Below are positions 7,787 to 16,789 of a stretch of 38,891 bases of DNA, piece after piece (the first letter of the stretch is position 1; the number at the start of each line of letters is the position of its first letter). A program made the translations under genes and the position numbers. The notes beneath the pieces were generated by a model. That model had not been told where the DNA came from. It saw nothing but the letters and a program-made list of their open reading frames with translations, and made no database searches. The stretch covers positions 1-38,891 of the forward strand of contig NZ_NPDL01000014.1 of assembly GCF_002811475.1 (NCBI RefSeq). Direction: 5' to 3'. This DNA comes from Leptospira hartskeerlii (GTDB taxonomy: Bacteria > Spirochaetota > Leptospiria > Leptospirales > Leptospiraceae).

Positions 7787-10700
7787 ATGGATCAGTTCTA
7801 TTTTAATTTTTATTTTTTCGGTTCTCTATTAGCCTGCCTTTTTTCCATCTACGTTACCTTCTTCTTTTTAAGTATCAAGGATAGAAGTAAGGCAGCGTTT
7901 CACTTGGGTCTTTCGACCTTGGCGATGACCATTTTTCATTTAGCTTATATTATCGCGTTTATCTCTTTCGATCAGTGGACAATCATACATCGTTGGTTGG
8001 CGATCCCATCCCCCATGATGGGATTTATACAATGTTTTATATTTTTCTTTTATTTTCCAAATCCCAGAAACGTTAAGTTCGGTTTAACTATTTATTTTAT
8101 TTTATATGCTGGGCTTGCGATTGTTGAGGCCACATTTATTGCGGTTACGTTACAGTCGGATCATCGTTTTAATATAGGAAGTAATTATTGGGATTTCGAA
8201 TCGCATAAGTTCTATAAAATTTTCTCCATTATAATTTTAGTATATAACTTTTCTTTTTTGGCATCTGCTACTTGGAGAGCGATCGTAGAAAAAGGAAAAG
8301 AAAGAAGATGGATTATCTATATCGCGATCGCTTATTCTACGATTACGATCATTCCGGGTATCTTGAATGTAATGAGTAGGGACGGCTCCGTCTCTAGAAA
8401 AGTATTCCAACATACTACCGATATCGCACTTGTGATCGGCCTTTTTCTTGTCTTGATCATTTATGCAAATGCGACCAAGGAAAGGACTACCATTTTGAGT
8501 AAGATCGTGGCCGTGACCATGGCTACTTTTCTTTTAGCATTTCAGTTGGTAGGATATGCAATATTAAACGGTTATGATACTTCTTTTGATACATTAAAAG
8601 GTCAGGCTTCCGAACTTGCGGCTTTTCAGGGAAAGAAGCCGGAGGGATTTGCCTATCTTCTATCTTTTGATCCTGAATCCAAAGATTTCAGTTTGGAAAA
8701 AGGAGAGAAGGACCAAAGGTTCGATTCGGAAGATCGTTTAGAGATCAAGTTTTTCAATGTGGCTCGAAAACTTACGAATTTGGGGACTTTGAATGCGAAA
8801 GAAAGATGGGAAAGATCCAAAGTGATCCTTCAGGATTCTCCTAAGGAATTTTACGCATACTCTGAAGGAATAAGGAATTTTTACGAATCAAAAGGAGATT
8901 CGAAAGTTACAGATGTAGAGCTTATCGATTTTTTCCATTTTCTGAATAAAAAACTGAATATTATAAAAAACAAATTCTCTAATCTTCCTTCAAAAACTGA
9001 TACGACAGCGGTGGCTAAACTTCTGAATTCTGAAGAGATCGGTTTGAAGTCTGTACTAGAGCAGGTTCGTAAAAAAGTGGAGAAGGATATTTCTTCTGGG
9101 AAGTCGGAGTTAGAGGTTCGATCTTCCTTCATTCTTCCTTTAACTTCTTTGAGAGAAGTGGGAGAAAGAATGTATAGAGGAGCTAAGTTTAATAAGGCGG
9201 ATGAAAAAACTCCGGAATTCTATTTGGCTTATTTAGTGATCCATCCGCAAAACGGAAAAATTTACGAAGTAGGATTCACTTACAGATCTTTCAGAGAATA
9301 TTTACATTCTCCTTCTTTAGTAATGGTGATCTGCCTTTTGGTGATGATCATTACGATCAGTTTCGGTTTTAGATTTTTCTTTCATAACGCGATCGTAAAT
9401 CCGATGGAGGAAGTTGTAGTCGGATTGACCGAGGTAAATTCGGGAAATTTGGAATATAGATTGGTCCCAAGAGTGGAAGATGAAATTGGATTTATAGCTC
9501 GTTCTTTCAATAGAATGGCAAGGTCCATTCAGGCGGCCAGAAAAAGATTGGAGCAATATGCTAACGAATTGGAAGAGAAAGTCAAAGATAGGACTAAGGA
9601 ATTGGAACAAACTTTGAACGAAGTCCAGGAATTGAAACAACAACAGGACGCGGATTATTTTTTAACTTCTCTTTTGATCAAGCCGTTAGGTTCGAACAAA
9701 GCAAATCAAGAAAACGTAAAGGTGGAATTTCTTTTGAAACAAAAGAAAAGGTTCACTTTTAGGAAACATGAGGATGAGATCGGCGGAGACTTGAATATTT
9801 CAAATCATATAGAGCTGCAAGGGAGATCCTATACTGTCTTTTTGAACGGAGACGCAATGGGTAAGTCCATGCAAGGTGCGGGAGGCGCATTGGTTCTTGG
9901 ATCCGTTTTTGAATCTATTATTGAAAGAACAAGAGTAGTCGATACAATTAAAAAACAATCTCCTGAAAGATGGCTGAAAAATGCGTTCATAGAATTGCAT
10001 AAGGTATTTGAAAGTTTTGACGGATCAATGTTGGTATCTTCCGTGATCGGTTTAGTTGATGATGAGATAGGAGTATTATATTATATTAATGCAGAGCATC
10101 CTTGGACGGTGTTGTATCGGGACGGGATTGCGAGTTTTATAGAGAACGAATTCATGTTCCGAAAATTAGGAACAACGGGTGTGGAAGGTACTATTTTTAT
10201 CAAAACCTTCCAGTTGGAACCTGGAGATTGTATCTTTGTGGGTTCTGACGGTAGGGATGATATCATCGTTGGCATGGATTCGGACGGGGATAGGATTATC
10301 AACGATGACGAAAAGTTATTCTTAAACTCTGTCGAAAAAGGAAGAGGGAATCTTCAGGAAATATATAATGTTATTTTAAATATCGGTAAATTGAGCGATG
10401 ACCTTTCTATTATCCGGTTGTCTTTTACAGGAAACGGAAAAGAAACATTCCCTCAAGACGAAAAAAGACAGAGGATCAAGGAACTACTTAGGAATGCTAA
10501 GGAAACCTTTTTAAATAAAGATACACAAGAAGCCCTCAGTTATTTAGAAGAAGCGGAATCTTTGGATAGCCGTGTTCCTGAAGTGAAAAAGAATTTTATT
10601 AAACTTTTCCTGAAATTAAAGGATTATCAAAAGGCTGCCAGATACGCAGAAGATTACTTTAAGATGAATCCGATAGATAGCGAGATCTTGTATGTGGCTT

Positions 10701-10957
10701 CTTTTGCGGCAAGAAAGGCCGGTCAGATCAGAAAGGCTCTAGATTTCAGCGAACGTCTTAGATTGAGAGAACCTTCTCACATAAAAAATCTAACCAATCT
10801 TGCTGAAATCTATATAGCAGTTAAAAATTTCGATCGAGCAGATTCTATTCTAAAAGATGCAATCCATCTGGATCCGCATAATGAATCCGTTTTAAAAGTA
10901 GCAGATCTTTTGAAAAAATATTTGAGCAGGCTAAATGACCAGCCGAAGGAATTTTAG
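7787..10957 (+). CDS. 7TM–HAMP–SpoIIE/PP2C phosphatase–TPR protein (paralogue 2) with an EF-hand-like loop
   Basis: 1056 aa with the same plan as 2558-5533: multiple membrane helices (~1-260), extracytoplasmic region (~265-510), helix and HAMP (~515-585), coiled coil (~585-625), SpoIIE phosphatase (~650-880; GGDLN ~665, NGDAMGKSMQGAGG ~687, SDGRDD ~819, DDLS ~871) and TPRs (~898-1050). Segments such as QQDADYFLTSLL and NGDAMGKSMQGAGG are nearly identical in the two. Distinctively, residues 831-842 (DSDGDRIINDDE) form a textbook 12-residue EF-hand loop right after the metal-binding SDGRDD; paralogue 1 has IHNGKRIINEDE there. No clear Shine-Dalgarno precedes ATG 7787. The substrate, presumably a phosphorylated anti-sigma antagonist, is not in the window. 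Confidence 0.87.
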   Translation: MDQFYFNFYFFGSLLACLFSIYVTFFFLSIKDRSKAAFHLGLSTLAMTIFHLAYIIAFISFDQWTIIHRWLAIPSPMMGFIQCFIFFFYFPNPRNVKFGLTIYFILYAGLAIVEATFIAVTLQSDHRFNIGSNYWDFESHKFYKIFSIIILVYNFSFLASATWRAIVEKGKERRWIIYIAIAYSTITIIPGILNVMSRDGSVSRKVFQHTTDIALVIGLFLVLIIYANATKERTTILSKIVAVTMATFLLAFQLVGYAILNGYDTSFDTLKGQASELAAFQGKKPEGFAYLLSFDPESKDFSLEKGEKDQRFDSEDRLEIKFFNVARKLTNLGTLNAKERWERSKVILQDSPKEFYAYSEGIRNFYESKGDSKVTDVELIDFFHFLNKKLNIIKNKFSNLPSKTDTTAVAKLLNSEEIGLKSVLEQVRKKVEKDISSGKSELEVRSSFILPLTSLREVGERMYRGAKFNKADEKTPEFYLAYLVIHPQNGKIYEVGFTYRSFREYLHSPSLVMVICLLVMIITISFGFRFFFHNAIVNPMEEVVVGLTEVNSGNLEYRLVPRVEDEIGFIARSFNRMARSIQAARKRLEQYANELEEKVKDRTKELEQTLNEVQELKQQQDADYFLTSLLIKPLGSNKANQENVKVEFLLKQKKRFTFRKHEDEIGGDLNISNHIELQGRSYTVFLNGDAMGKSMQGAGGALVLGSVFESIIERTRVVDTIKKQSPERWLKNAFIELHKVFESFDGSMLVSSVIGLVDDEIGVLYYINAEHPWTVLYRDGIASFIENEFMFRKLGTTGVEGTIFIKTFQLEPGDCIFVGSDGRDDIIVGMDSDGDRIINDDEKLFLNSVEKGRGNLQEIYNVILNIGKLSDDLSIIRLSFTGNGKETFPQDEKRQRIKELLRNAKETFLNKDTQEALSYLEEAESLDSRVPEVKKNFIKLFLKLKDYQKAARYAEDYFKMNPIDSEILYVASFAARKAGQIRKALDFSERLRLREPSHIKNLTNLAEIYIAVKNFDRADSILKDAIHLDPHNESVLKVADLLKKYLSRLNDQPKEF

Positions 10958-10968
10958 ATCCTTCGGCT
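10941..10968 (+). terminator. intrinsic terminator overlapping the phosphatase stop codon
   Basis: AGCCGAAGGA (10941-10950) and TCCTTCGGCT (10959-10968) form a perfect 10-bp stem with an 8-nt loop. The TAG of the phosphatase gene (10955-10957) lies in the loop, so the last codons form the left arm. A T-rich run (ATTTTATTATTTTTT) follows on the plus strand. It insulates the convergent ABC permease gene. Confidence 0.8.
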
Positions 10969-10978
10969 AAGTATTTTA

Positions 10979-11740
10979 TTATTTTTTAATGTGATATCCT
11001 GTTTTAAACATCCAGGCAACCACTCCTAGGCAAGAAACCAAGAAGAATAAGATCATAGCTAGGCTGATTTCCAGGCTTACATCCCCAATCTCGTAAAAAC
11101 TCCACCTAAACCCGCTGACTAAATATAGGATCGGATTGAATAGAGTCACAGTTTGCCAGAAAGGAGGGAGCATATTTGCAGAATAAAAACTTCCCCCTAA
11201 AAATACCAAAGGAGTGATGACGAGCATTGGGATCACTTGCAGTTTTTCAAAATTGTCCGCCCAAATTCCTATAATAAACCCGAATAGACTAAAGGAAATA
11301 CAGGTCAGGATCAAGAAGAACACCATCAAGAATGGATGAGCTATCTTAATCTCCACAAACAAAGATGCTGTTGCAAGCATGATAGAACCTAATATCAATG
11401 ACTTGGTTGCAGCAGCTCCCACAAAGCCGATCACAGCTTCCATGCTGGAAACCGGAGCGGATAATATTTCATAAATGGTTCCTGTAAACTTAGGAAAATA
11501 GATTCCGAAAGAAGCGTTAGAGATACTTTCTGTTAATAGGGAAAGCATAACAAGTCCTGGAACAATAAAGGAACCGTAAGACACTCCGTTAACTTCTTGG
11601 ATCCTAGATCCGATCGCAGAACCGAAAACGATAAAATACAAAGAAGTAGAAAGGACCGGTGAAGCAATACTTTGCATCAATGTCCTTCTTGTTCTTGCCA
11701 TTTCGAAAAAATAGATGGCTTTGATAGCGTTGAGATTCAT
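10979..11740 (-). CDS. ABC-2 type transporter permease
   Basis: 253 aa with six predicted transmembrane helices and the ABC-2 signature region ([17 protein letters not shown], then [17 protein letters not shown]). It resembles DrrB/NodJ-type export permeases. It overlaps the upstream ATPase gene by 4 bases (ATGA at 11737-11740), indicating translational coupling. Together they form a homodimeric-ATPase exporter whose cargo, possibly a lipid, drug or polysaccharide, cannot be deduced. Confidence 0.9.
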   Translation of the reverse strand: MNLNAIKAIYFFEMARTRRTLMQSIASPVLSTSLYFIVFGSAIGSRIQEVNGVSYGSFIVPGLVMLSLLTESISNASFGIYFPKFTGTIYEILSAPVSSMEAVIGFVGAAATKSLILGSIMLATASLFVEIKIAHPFLMVFFLILTCISFSLFGFIIGIWADNFEKLQVIPMLVITPLVFLGGSFYSANMLPPFWQTVTLFNPILYLVSGFRWSFYEIGDVSLEISLAMILFFLVSCLGVVAWMFKTGYHIKK

Positions 11741-12675
11741 TTGGATTCCTTCACTAATTGTACGAAAATTTCTTCCAAACTGCTTTGGGTTGTATTCAGG
11801 TCTCTGAATTCTATTCCGGATTTTTTCAATTGTTCTAAGAAGCTTGCGATCCCTGTTTGTTTTTCCTGGCCGTCATAGGTGTACAATAATTGTTTTCCTT
11901 CATTCTTTAGTTCCAGTTCGTAGCCGTTAAAATTGTTAGGTAGACTTTGGAGAGGGGAAACAAGATCTAGTAAGATCTGTTTTTTCCCGAGCTTATGCAT
12001 GAGTTCGGTTTTCTTTTCTACAAGGACCAACTCTCCTTTGTTCATGATGCCGACTCTGTCTGCGATCTCTTCCGCCTCTTCAATGTAATGCGTTGTAAGA
12101 ATTATGGTAACTCCCTTGTCCCTAAGTGCCCTCACTACATTCCACATATCTTTTCTGAGTTCTACATCCACGCCTGCAGTAGGCTCATCTAAAAATAGAA
12201 CGAGTGGTTCATGAGATAATGCTTTTGCGATCAGAACCCTTCTTTTCATTCCGCCGGACAAGGTCATTATCATTTGATCTCTTTTCTCCAGAAGAGAAAG
12301 AGATTTTAGAAGTTCATCGATATATTCTTTGTTAGGTGATTTTCCGAACAGACCTCTACTGAAATTGGTAGTCGTTAAAACGGATTCGAACGCATGAACT
12401 GTGAGTTCTTGGGGAACAAGACCGATCATCGATCTGGTCTTTCGATAATCTTTTATAATATCGTAACCGCCTACGGAAACAGATCCGGAACTTGGATTGA
12501 CTATCCCGCAGATGATGGAGATCAGAGTGGTTTTTCCTGCACCATTAGGACCTAAGAGGGCAATGATCTCTCCTTTTTCGATATCCAAGTTTATGTTTTT
12601 TAAGGCTTGGAATCCGTTGGAATAGGATTTGGAGAGGTTCTGGATGGAAACAATGGGAGAGTTGTTGGAGTTCAT
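11737..12675 (-). CDS. ABC transporter ATP-binding protein (CcmA/DrrA-like)
   Basis: 312 aa. Complete nucleotide-binding domain: Walker [10 protein letters not shown] (42-50), Q-loop VPQE (~87-90), signature LSGGMKRR (139-146), Walker B LVLFLDEP (158-165) and H-loop His196. The C-terminal ~90 residues form the extension typical of DrrA-type exporters. An AAGGA sits six bases before the ATG. It is the first gene of a two-gene operon with the permease at 10979-11740. Confidence 0.92.
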   Translation of the reverse strand: MNSNNSPIVSIQNLSKSYSNGFQALKNINLDIEKGEIIALLGPNGAGKTTLISIICGIVNPSSGSVSVGGYDIIKDYRKTRSMIGLVPQELTVHAFESVLTTTNFSRGLFGKSPNKEYIDELLKSLSLLEKRDQMIMTLSGGMKRRVLIAKALSHEPLVLFLDEPTAGVDVELRKDMWNVVRALRDKGVTIILTTHYIEEAEEIADRVGIMNKGELVLVEKKTELMHKLGKKQILLDLVSPLQSLPNNFNGYELELKNEGKQLLYTYDGQEKQTGIASFLEQLKKSGIEFRDLNTTQSSLEEIFVQLVKESK

Positions 12676-12769
12676 ACGATTCCTTCAAACCGTTCAATAA
12701 ATTATGTGATTATCCAAAATACAGAACTTAAGGATATTGGCCCACACCAATTTTAGAAGATAGAATAGT

Positions 12770-12833
12770 TTTGTAGGGCTATGGAACGGTCGGTTTCCAG
12801 TAAGTGGAAACCGAATGTTGGAATTCCTACAAA
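12770..12833. repeat. 64-bp nested palindromic element
   Basis: The outer arms TTTGTAGG (12770-12777) and CCTACAAA (12826-12833) are perfect inverted repeats. An inner perfect 10-bp hairpin, TCGGTTTCCA/TGGAAACCGA with a GTAAG loop, sits between about 12790 and 12814. The element begins three bases after the stop of the DUF2834-like gene. It could be its terminator, a structured RNA, or a short dispersed palindromic repeat; the ends GTAGGAATTCC are the kind of sequence that recurs between genes. Confidence 0.55.
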
Positions 12834-12835
12834 GA

Positions 12836-13159
12836 TTAATTTCGACCTTGTTTCTCTCTTAGATAAATATAGTAGGCAGCTCCTACTGCTACACCGGGAA
12901 CCACACCAAGTAGAAGCGCGATCCATCCATTTTTAATACCTTTTGTTTTTGAATCATATATGATCCAAGCAGCGAGGACAAGCCATGTAAAAATAATATC
13001 CAATGCATAAGCGCTGGAGAATGGATTAACGAATCCTCCTAAAAAAGCACCGATCACATCGAAGTTTTGCAATAAAGGTGGAAGCACTAAATATAGAAAG
13101 CCTGCGGTAAACACAGAGCCTAAGACGATCAGAAGATTTCTAAATGTTGAAAGGGTCAT
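12836..13159 (-). CDS. small DUF2834-like membrane protein
   Basis: 107 aa with three hydrophobic helices (~4-28, ~46-66 and ~78-98). The GGFVNPFSSAYALDII segment resembles the central motif of DUF2834 proteins. The open frame reaches upstream to 13321, which would overlap the recQ start and add 54 basic residues, but ATG 13159 is preferred because AGAGAG lies seven bases before it and the protein then starts at the first membrane helix. Function is unknown for the family. Confidence 0.7.
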   Translation of the reverse strand: MTLSTFRNLLIVLGSVFTAGFLYLVLPPLLQNFDVIGAFLGGFVNPFSSAYALDIIFTWLVLAAWIIYDSKTKGIKNGWIALLLGVVPGVAVGAAYYIYLREKQGRN

Positions 13160-13313
13160 TTTTGCTCTCTCGATTGAAAGTTTAATAGCAAAGAGTAGGG
13201 ACTTTTTCAGAGAGCGCCAGATAAATTTCAATTTGTGAGTAAAAAGTCTCCAAAAGAAATTTAAAAACCGGATTGGCAAAAAGTGGACCGGATCCACAAA
13301 GGAAACTGTCCGA

Positions 13314-14750
13314 ATGTCCAATTTACAAGAATTAAAAAAGAAGTTCGGAATCTCCGAATTCAGATCCTCTCAAGAAAAAATTATCAGAGATGTTTTAGAA
13401 GGCAAAAACTGCTTAGTGATCATGCCGACAGGGATGGGCAAGTCTCTATGCTACCAATTGCCTGCATTAGCATTGGAAGAATTGACAGTCGTTATTTCTC
13501 CGTTGATCGCTCTCATGCAGGACCAAGTGGACAAGTTAAAGTCTTTGGGAGTAGATGCAGAATTTGTAAACTCATCTCTTTCAAAGGAAGAACGTAATCT
13601 TCGTTATGAGAATTTAAAGGATGGAAAATACAAAATCCTTTATGTTTCCCCGGAGAGATTTCGTAAGTCGTCCTTTTTGGAAATATTTAAGACCAGAAAA
13701 GTTTCTTTATTGGTTGTGGATGAGGCTCATTGTATCAGCCAGTGGGGGCATGATTTTAGACCGGACTATACTAAAATTTCAGAATTCAGAAAGATCTTAA
13801 AATATCCTAGGATCATTGCTTTGACTGCTACCGCTACAAAGGAAATCCAAAAGGATATGATCAAGCAGATCGGATTATCCGAATCGGATATTCAGATCTA
13901 TAATGAAGGGATCTCAAGGCCGAATCTTTATTTGGAAGTTAGGACTTTCGTGGATTCTTCTTCTAAAGCAAAAGAATTGATCTCTTATCTAAAAAATTTA
14001 AAAGGAAATACGATCGTTTACTTTAATCTGATCAAAAATATCGAAAGTTTCTCGGAACTTTTAGATATAGAGAAGATCCGCTATCGTGTGTATCACGGAC
14101 TATTACCTTCCGATAAAAGAAGGAAAATACAAAACGAATTTTTAAATTCAAAAGATACCTTACTTTTAGCTACGAATGCATTCGGGATGGGAGTAGATAA
14201 GGCGAATATTCGGACAATCATTCATGCAGAACTACCTTCTTCTTTGGAATCTTATTATCAGGAAATAGGGAGAGCGGGACGGGATGGAAATCCTTCCGAT
14301 TGCCTTTTGTTTTATAACCAGGATGATCTGTCTGTTCTTATGGATTTTATTGAATGGCAGAATCCAGATGAAAATTTTATGACCAGAGTGTATCGAGTTT
14401 TAAAGTCTGTAGGCGAAAAACTATCTTCTTTAGATTATGAAGAACTACAATCTATGGTTGTGCATAAAAATCGAGGAGATCATCGTTTGCAAACAGTGCT
14501 GAATCTTTTCGAAAGGCATGGAGTTACTTCCGGAGATTTGGAAAGAAAGTCTCTTGTTTTGCGTGGAAAATTGCCTGAAGTTTTGACGGACCCGAAAGTT
14601 TTGGAGGACCGAAAGAAAGCGAGTTTGAATCGATTGTATCAGATGCTTATGTATTTGAAGTCTGAGAAATGTAGAAGGGAATTTCTATATGAATATTTCG
14701 GTGCCACCTTTCATACTTGCGAAAATTGTGATATTTGCTCTAAGATTTAG
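13314..14750 (+). CDS. recQ: ATP-dependent DNA helicase RecQ, short form
   Basis: 478 aa. Motif I PTGMGKS (38-44), motif II DEAH (136-139) with ISQWGHDFRPDY right after it, motif III TATAT (~171-175) and motif VI EIGRAGRDG (~318-326) give a full SF2 helicase core. A RecQ zinc site follows: C453, C469, C472 and C475 (C-x15-C-x2-C-x2-C). The protein ends three residues later, so the winged-helix (RQC) and HRDC domains found in the ~600-aa E. coli enzyme are missing. The role is inferred to be recombination or fork repair. Its 3' end overlaps the convergent kinase gene by 4 bp. Confidence 0.9.
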   Translation: MSNLQELKKKFGISEFRSSQEKIIRDVLEGKNCLVIMPTGMGKSLCYQLPALALEELTVVISPLIALMQDQVDKLKSLGVDAEFVNSSLSKEERNLRYENLKDGKYKILYVSPERFRKSSFLEIFKTRKVSLLVVDEAHCISQWGHDFRPDYTKISEFRKILKYPRIIALTATATKEIQKDMIKQIGLSESDIQIYNEGISRPNLYLEVRTFVDSSSKAKELISYLKNLKGNTIVYFNLIKNIESFSELLDIEKIRYRVYHGLLPSDKRRKIQNEFLNSKDTLLLATNAFGMGVDKANIRTIIHAELPSSLESYYQEIGRAGRDGNPSDCLLFYNQDDLSVLMDFIEWQNPDENFMTRVYRVLKSVGEKLSSLDYEELQSMVVHKNRGDHRLQTVLNLFERHGVTSGDLERKSLVLRGKLPEVLTDPKVLEDRKKASLNRLYQMLMYLKSEKCRREFLYEYFGATFHTCENCDICSKI

Positions 14751-16756
14751 ACTCTCGGGATTGAAAACGTAAATTTACTTCCTTTTTTCTCTTCCGATTC
14801 TACTGAAATTTTTCCGTTATAAGCTTTTATAATGCTATAAACTAAAGGTAAACCTAAGCCGGTTCCGGATTCGTTTTTGGTCCCCAAACGAGTGGATTTG
14901 ACCTCGGTTAAAAATAAATTCGGGATCATATCTTTGGGCATTCCGATCCCGGTATCTTCTACGAAAAATTCCGGATCATTCTTCTCGTTGGAAAATCCTA
15001 TACGAATAGAGTCATTCTCTCTGCAGAACTTTATGGAATTGGAAACTAAGTTAATAAATATTTCGGAAAATAAAGTCCTATCCACGTTTAACTTAACATC
15101 ATCGGGGATCTCATTTAGGATCCTGACCTTCTTCGCTTCCGCTTGGGGAAGAAGTTTGGCAAGCACACCTTCTACTTCCGGATACACATAGATCAAACTG
15201 TTGTCCAAAGGGAAAGAACCGGATTTAAGTCTGTTTAGATCCAAGAGTGTTGCGATCATCTCTAAGGATTGGGAAGAAGTATACTCCGCTCTATCCACCC
15301 ATTCCAATAAGGATTCATCGTCCAATTGCTCGTAATCGTTTCGGATCAAATGTAAGATACCGATTACTGTTGTGATAGGGGATCTTAAATCGTGAGTTAC
15401 TAAAGATAAGAATGTGTCTTTGAGTGAATTTGCTTCTTCTGCAATATGTTTCGCTTCCGCTAATTGTTTCGTTCTTTCTGTGACTTTTTGCTCCAAGGAT
15501 TTTTGGAGTTCTTCTAATCTTACGAACGCATTAGAAAATCTGACTGAAAGCATCACTGTTTGGGAAAATAAGAACGCAAGAAGTCCCCAACTTGCTAAAT
15601 ATTCAGCTTTTATGATCAAACTTTGGTTTAAAATATCGTTTAAAGTAGTTAAGAACAGTATTAAAGAGCCGATTGCAAATAGAATGGCACCTTCTCTCCT
15701 TCTGAAAATGCAAAGAGAAATCATTATAAAGAAATAAACTATGCTGAGGCCTACAAAACCTTGGAATATCCTTATATAGTTCATGTATTCGGTTGAAGGA
15801 AGAGCAAGAACTATGACGAAGAATGCGAAACTAACGCTTATGAATATATTATTAAAATAATAATGGAATTTTTCATCGGGAAATACCGCTTTTAAAAAAA
15901 CTGAAAATAAGGGCAGTGCTAAAACAAAAGTCAAAATATCCAACTTATGGATGTACACCCAAAAAGAATCCGGTGTGACCTCATAGATGAATACCGATCC
16001 TGTAAAAAACCCTCTGATACTAAGATCAATGCAGAATAATCCGAACCAAAGTGCGGATTTATCCACTCGTCTCATCAAAAACAAGATCAAATGATAAAGG
16101 CCCATGAAAAAAGTGGCTCCGAAGACCACCCATCCAAGAGCAACCTGTCTTTTTTTTTCTTCGAAGACTGCTAATGTGTTTCCTAATTTAATGGATTTAC
16201 GGAGCCCGCCGGTTATATGATAAAAATTTGATATTTGTAAGATAAGTTTTAGTTCCTTAGATTCTTCGTCTATTAGAACGATAGGATGTTTGTAAGAAGG
16301 GAGCATTCCCTCTCTGGAATTTCCTACTTTGCCGTTCTCGATCAGCAATTTTCCGTTCAGGAATAGTTTAAATGCTGTGGAAACATCTCCGATCTGAAAA
16401 GCCAGATCTTTTACAGGTTTGTCCAATAGGACTGTGAGTTTGTAAGTTCCGAGACCTTCTCCCTCATGTTGTTTGCCGTTTTTTGTAAATGAGTTCCAGG
16501 CTCCAGGAACGGAAATGAATCCATCTTTTGTGAATGTTTCCGGAGTTAAGACCGAATTTGCAAATTCCCAATCTCCATCTAAGGCAACAGTAGCAAAACG
16601 ATCTCTATCCCAATCTCTTAGATCTAAAATTCCGTCTTTTGCATGCGGAGAATACACTTCGGTTGTCCCCGAACACCCCATGAATGCCAAAAGAAATAGT
16701 AAATGAAAGACAGATGACCTCATTCTAATATCTGGTCTCCAGTTTATTCTCCGCAT
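14747..16756 (-). CDS. 7TMR-DISM sensor histidine kinase, predicted lipoprotein N-terminus
   Basis: 669 aa. A signal with lipobox AFMGC (Cys28) is followed by an exported β-rich, carbohydrate-binding-like domain (~40-200), seven transmembrane helices (~205-405, the 7TMR-DISM module), a coiled coil, HisKA with phospho-acceptor VTHDLRSP (~453-460), and an HATPase with NLVSNSIKF, DTGIGMP and GTGLGLP. No receiver domain is fused and no response regulator is adjacent, so the partner lies elsewhere. ATG 16723 (residue 12) is an alternative start. The barrel-protein gene lies 33 bp upstream on the same strand, so the two are probably cotranscribed. Confidence 0.9.
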   Translation of the reverse strand: MRRINWRPDIRMRSSVFHLLFLLAFMGCSGTTEVYSPHAKDGILDLRDWDRDRFATVALDGDWEFANSVLTPETFTKDGFISVPGAWNSFTKNGKQHEGEGLGTYKLTVLLDKPVKDLAFQIGDVSTAFKLFLNGKLLIENGKVGNSREGMLPSYKHPIVLIDEESKELKLILQISNFYHITGGLRKSIKLGNTLAVFEEKKRQVALGWVVFGATFFMGLYHLILFLMRRVDKSALWFGLFCIDLSIRGFFTGSVFIYEVTPDSFWVYIHKLDILTFVLALPLFSVFLKAVFPDEKFHYYFNNIFISVSFAFFVIVLALPSTEYMNYIRIFQGFVGLSIVYFFIMISLCIFRRREGAILFAIGSLILFLTTLNDILNQSLIIKAEYLASWGLLAFLFSQTVMLSVRFSNAFVRLEELQKSLEQKVTERTKQLAEAKHIAEEANSLKDTFLSLVTHDLRSPITTVIGILHLIRNDYEQLDDESLLEWVDRAEYTSSQSLEMIATLLDLNRLKSGSFPLDNSLIYVYPEVEGVLAKLLPQAEAKKVRILNEIPDDVKLNVDRTLFSEIFINLVSNSIKFCRENDSIRIGFSNEKNDPEFFVEDTGIGMPKDMIPNLFLTEVKSTRLGTKNESGTGLGLPLVYSIIKAYNGKISVESEEKKGSKFTFSIPRV

Positions 16757-16789
16757 GAACCCTGTATAGAAAATTGCATAAGAATGTTT

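Noticed and set aside
7599..7832. A 77-codon open frame across the AraC gene end and the phosphatase start
   Set aside because: It overlaps two well-supported genes in another frame and shows no domain; treated as chance.
12693..12701. GTTCAATAA, matching half of the 19.2-kb ArsR operator, upstream of the ABC exporter
   Set aside because: Only a half-site without the dyad; a 9-mer of this composition can occur by chance in 39 kb.
13160..13321. Longer form of the DUF2834-like protein overlapping recQ
   Set aside because: The extra 54 residues are basic, unlike the family, and cross the recQ start region; ATG 13159 has an AGAGAG site.
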